Shown: piece by piece, positions 6,088 through 6,102 of the stretch
Numbering within the stretch: position 1 is the first letter of the stretch
How the letters are laid out: the number at the start of each line of letters is the position of its first letter
Assembly: GCA_021827245.1 (NCBI GenBank)
Contig: JAKAWN010000407.1
Location: 1 to 6,102 of the forward strand
Reading direction: 5' to 3'
DNA length: 6,102 bases
DNA from: Acidobacteriota bacterium
Lineage (GTDB): Bacteria > Acidobacteriota > Terriglobia > UBA7540
Notes under the pieces: generated by a model
Database searches by the model: none
What the model was told of the DNA's origin: nothing
What the model saw: only the letters and a program-made list of their open reading frames with translations
Program-made: the position numbers and the translations under genes

Positions 6088-6102
6088 GCCGCGGTAGCTC
6101 AG
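6088..6102 (+). tRNA. tRNA gene, 5' end only (isoacceptor undetermined)
   Basis: The last 15 bases, GCCGCGGTAGCTCAG, have the form of a tRNA 5' end. A 7-nt acceptor strand GCCGCGG is followed by T8, A9 and the D-arm start GCTCAG, with A14 in place. The anticodon and the 3' half lie beyond the window, so the amino acid cannot be assigned. A strong promoter just upstream supports the call. Confidence 0.8.

Overview
The window looks like a piece of a bacterial chromosome of moderately high GC. It carries three housekeeping genes, all on the + strand, with one restriction-modification-type gene among them. In order it holds the 3' end of a ribonuclease J gene, a large fused DNA methyltransferase/nuclease gene, uppP (undecaprenyl-diphosphate phosphatase), ftsK (DNA translocase) and the first 15 bases of a tRNA gene. 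RNase J, a SpoIIIE-sized FtsK of 796 aa and the sequence style suggest Acidobacteriota or a similar deep Gram-negative phylum. This is a guess from memory of gene style, not a measured assignment.

Region by region: 1-269 is the RNase J C-terminus. 270-343 is a short gap without a convincing promoter or terminator. 344-2509 (possibly from a TTG at 296) encodes one polypeptide with an N-terminal amino-methyltransferase (DPFCGTGTT and SPPY motifs) and a C-terminal PD-(D/E)XK-like nuclease (D...QAK). This looks like a single-chain restriction-modification protein with the methylase first and the nuclease last. 2539-3414 is uppP, which starts 29 bases after that gene. 3415-3611 is the richest non-coding stretch. 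It holds a 14-bp stem-loop that begins inside the uppP stop codon (probable terminator), a degenerate heptanucleotide repeat arranged as a large inverted repeat, and a plausible sigma70-type promoter in the loop of that repeat. 3612-6002 is ftsK. 6003-6087 carries a good promoter for the tRNA gene that starts at 6088 and runs off the window.

RNase J (RNA turnover), UppP (lipid-carrier recycling for the cell wall) and FtsK (chromosome segregation at the septum) are core functions. The methyltransferase/nuclease gene is the accessory item. It probably provides defence against foreign DNA, with self-protection and cleavage linked in one chain. It lies in the same direction as uppP, and no mobility genes are visible beside it. 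Its fused architecture, and an apparent internal start that could also release the nuclease alone, are the most interesting points in the window.
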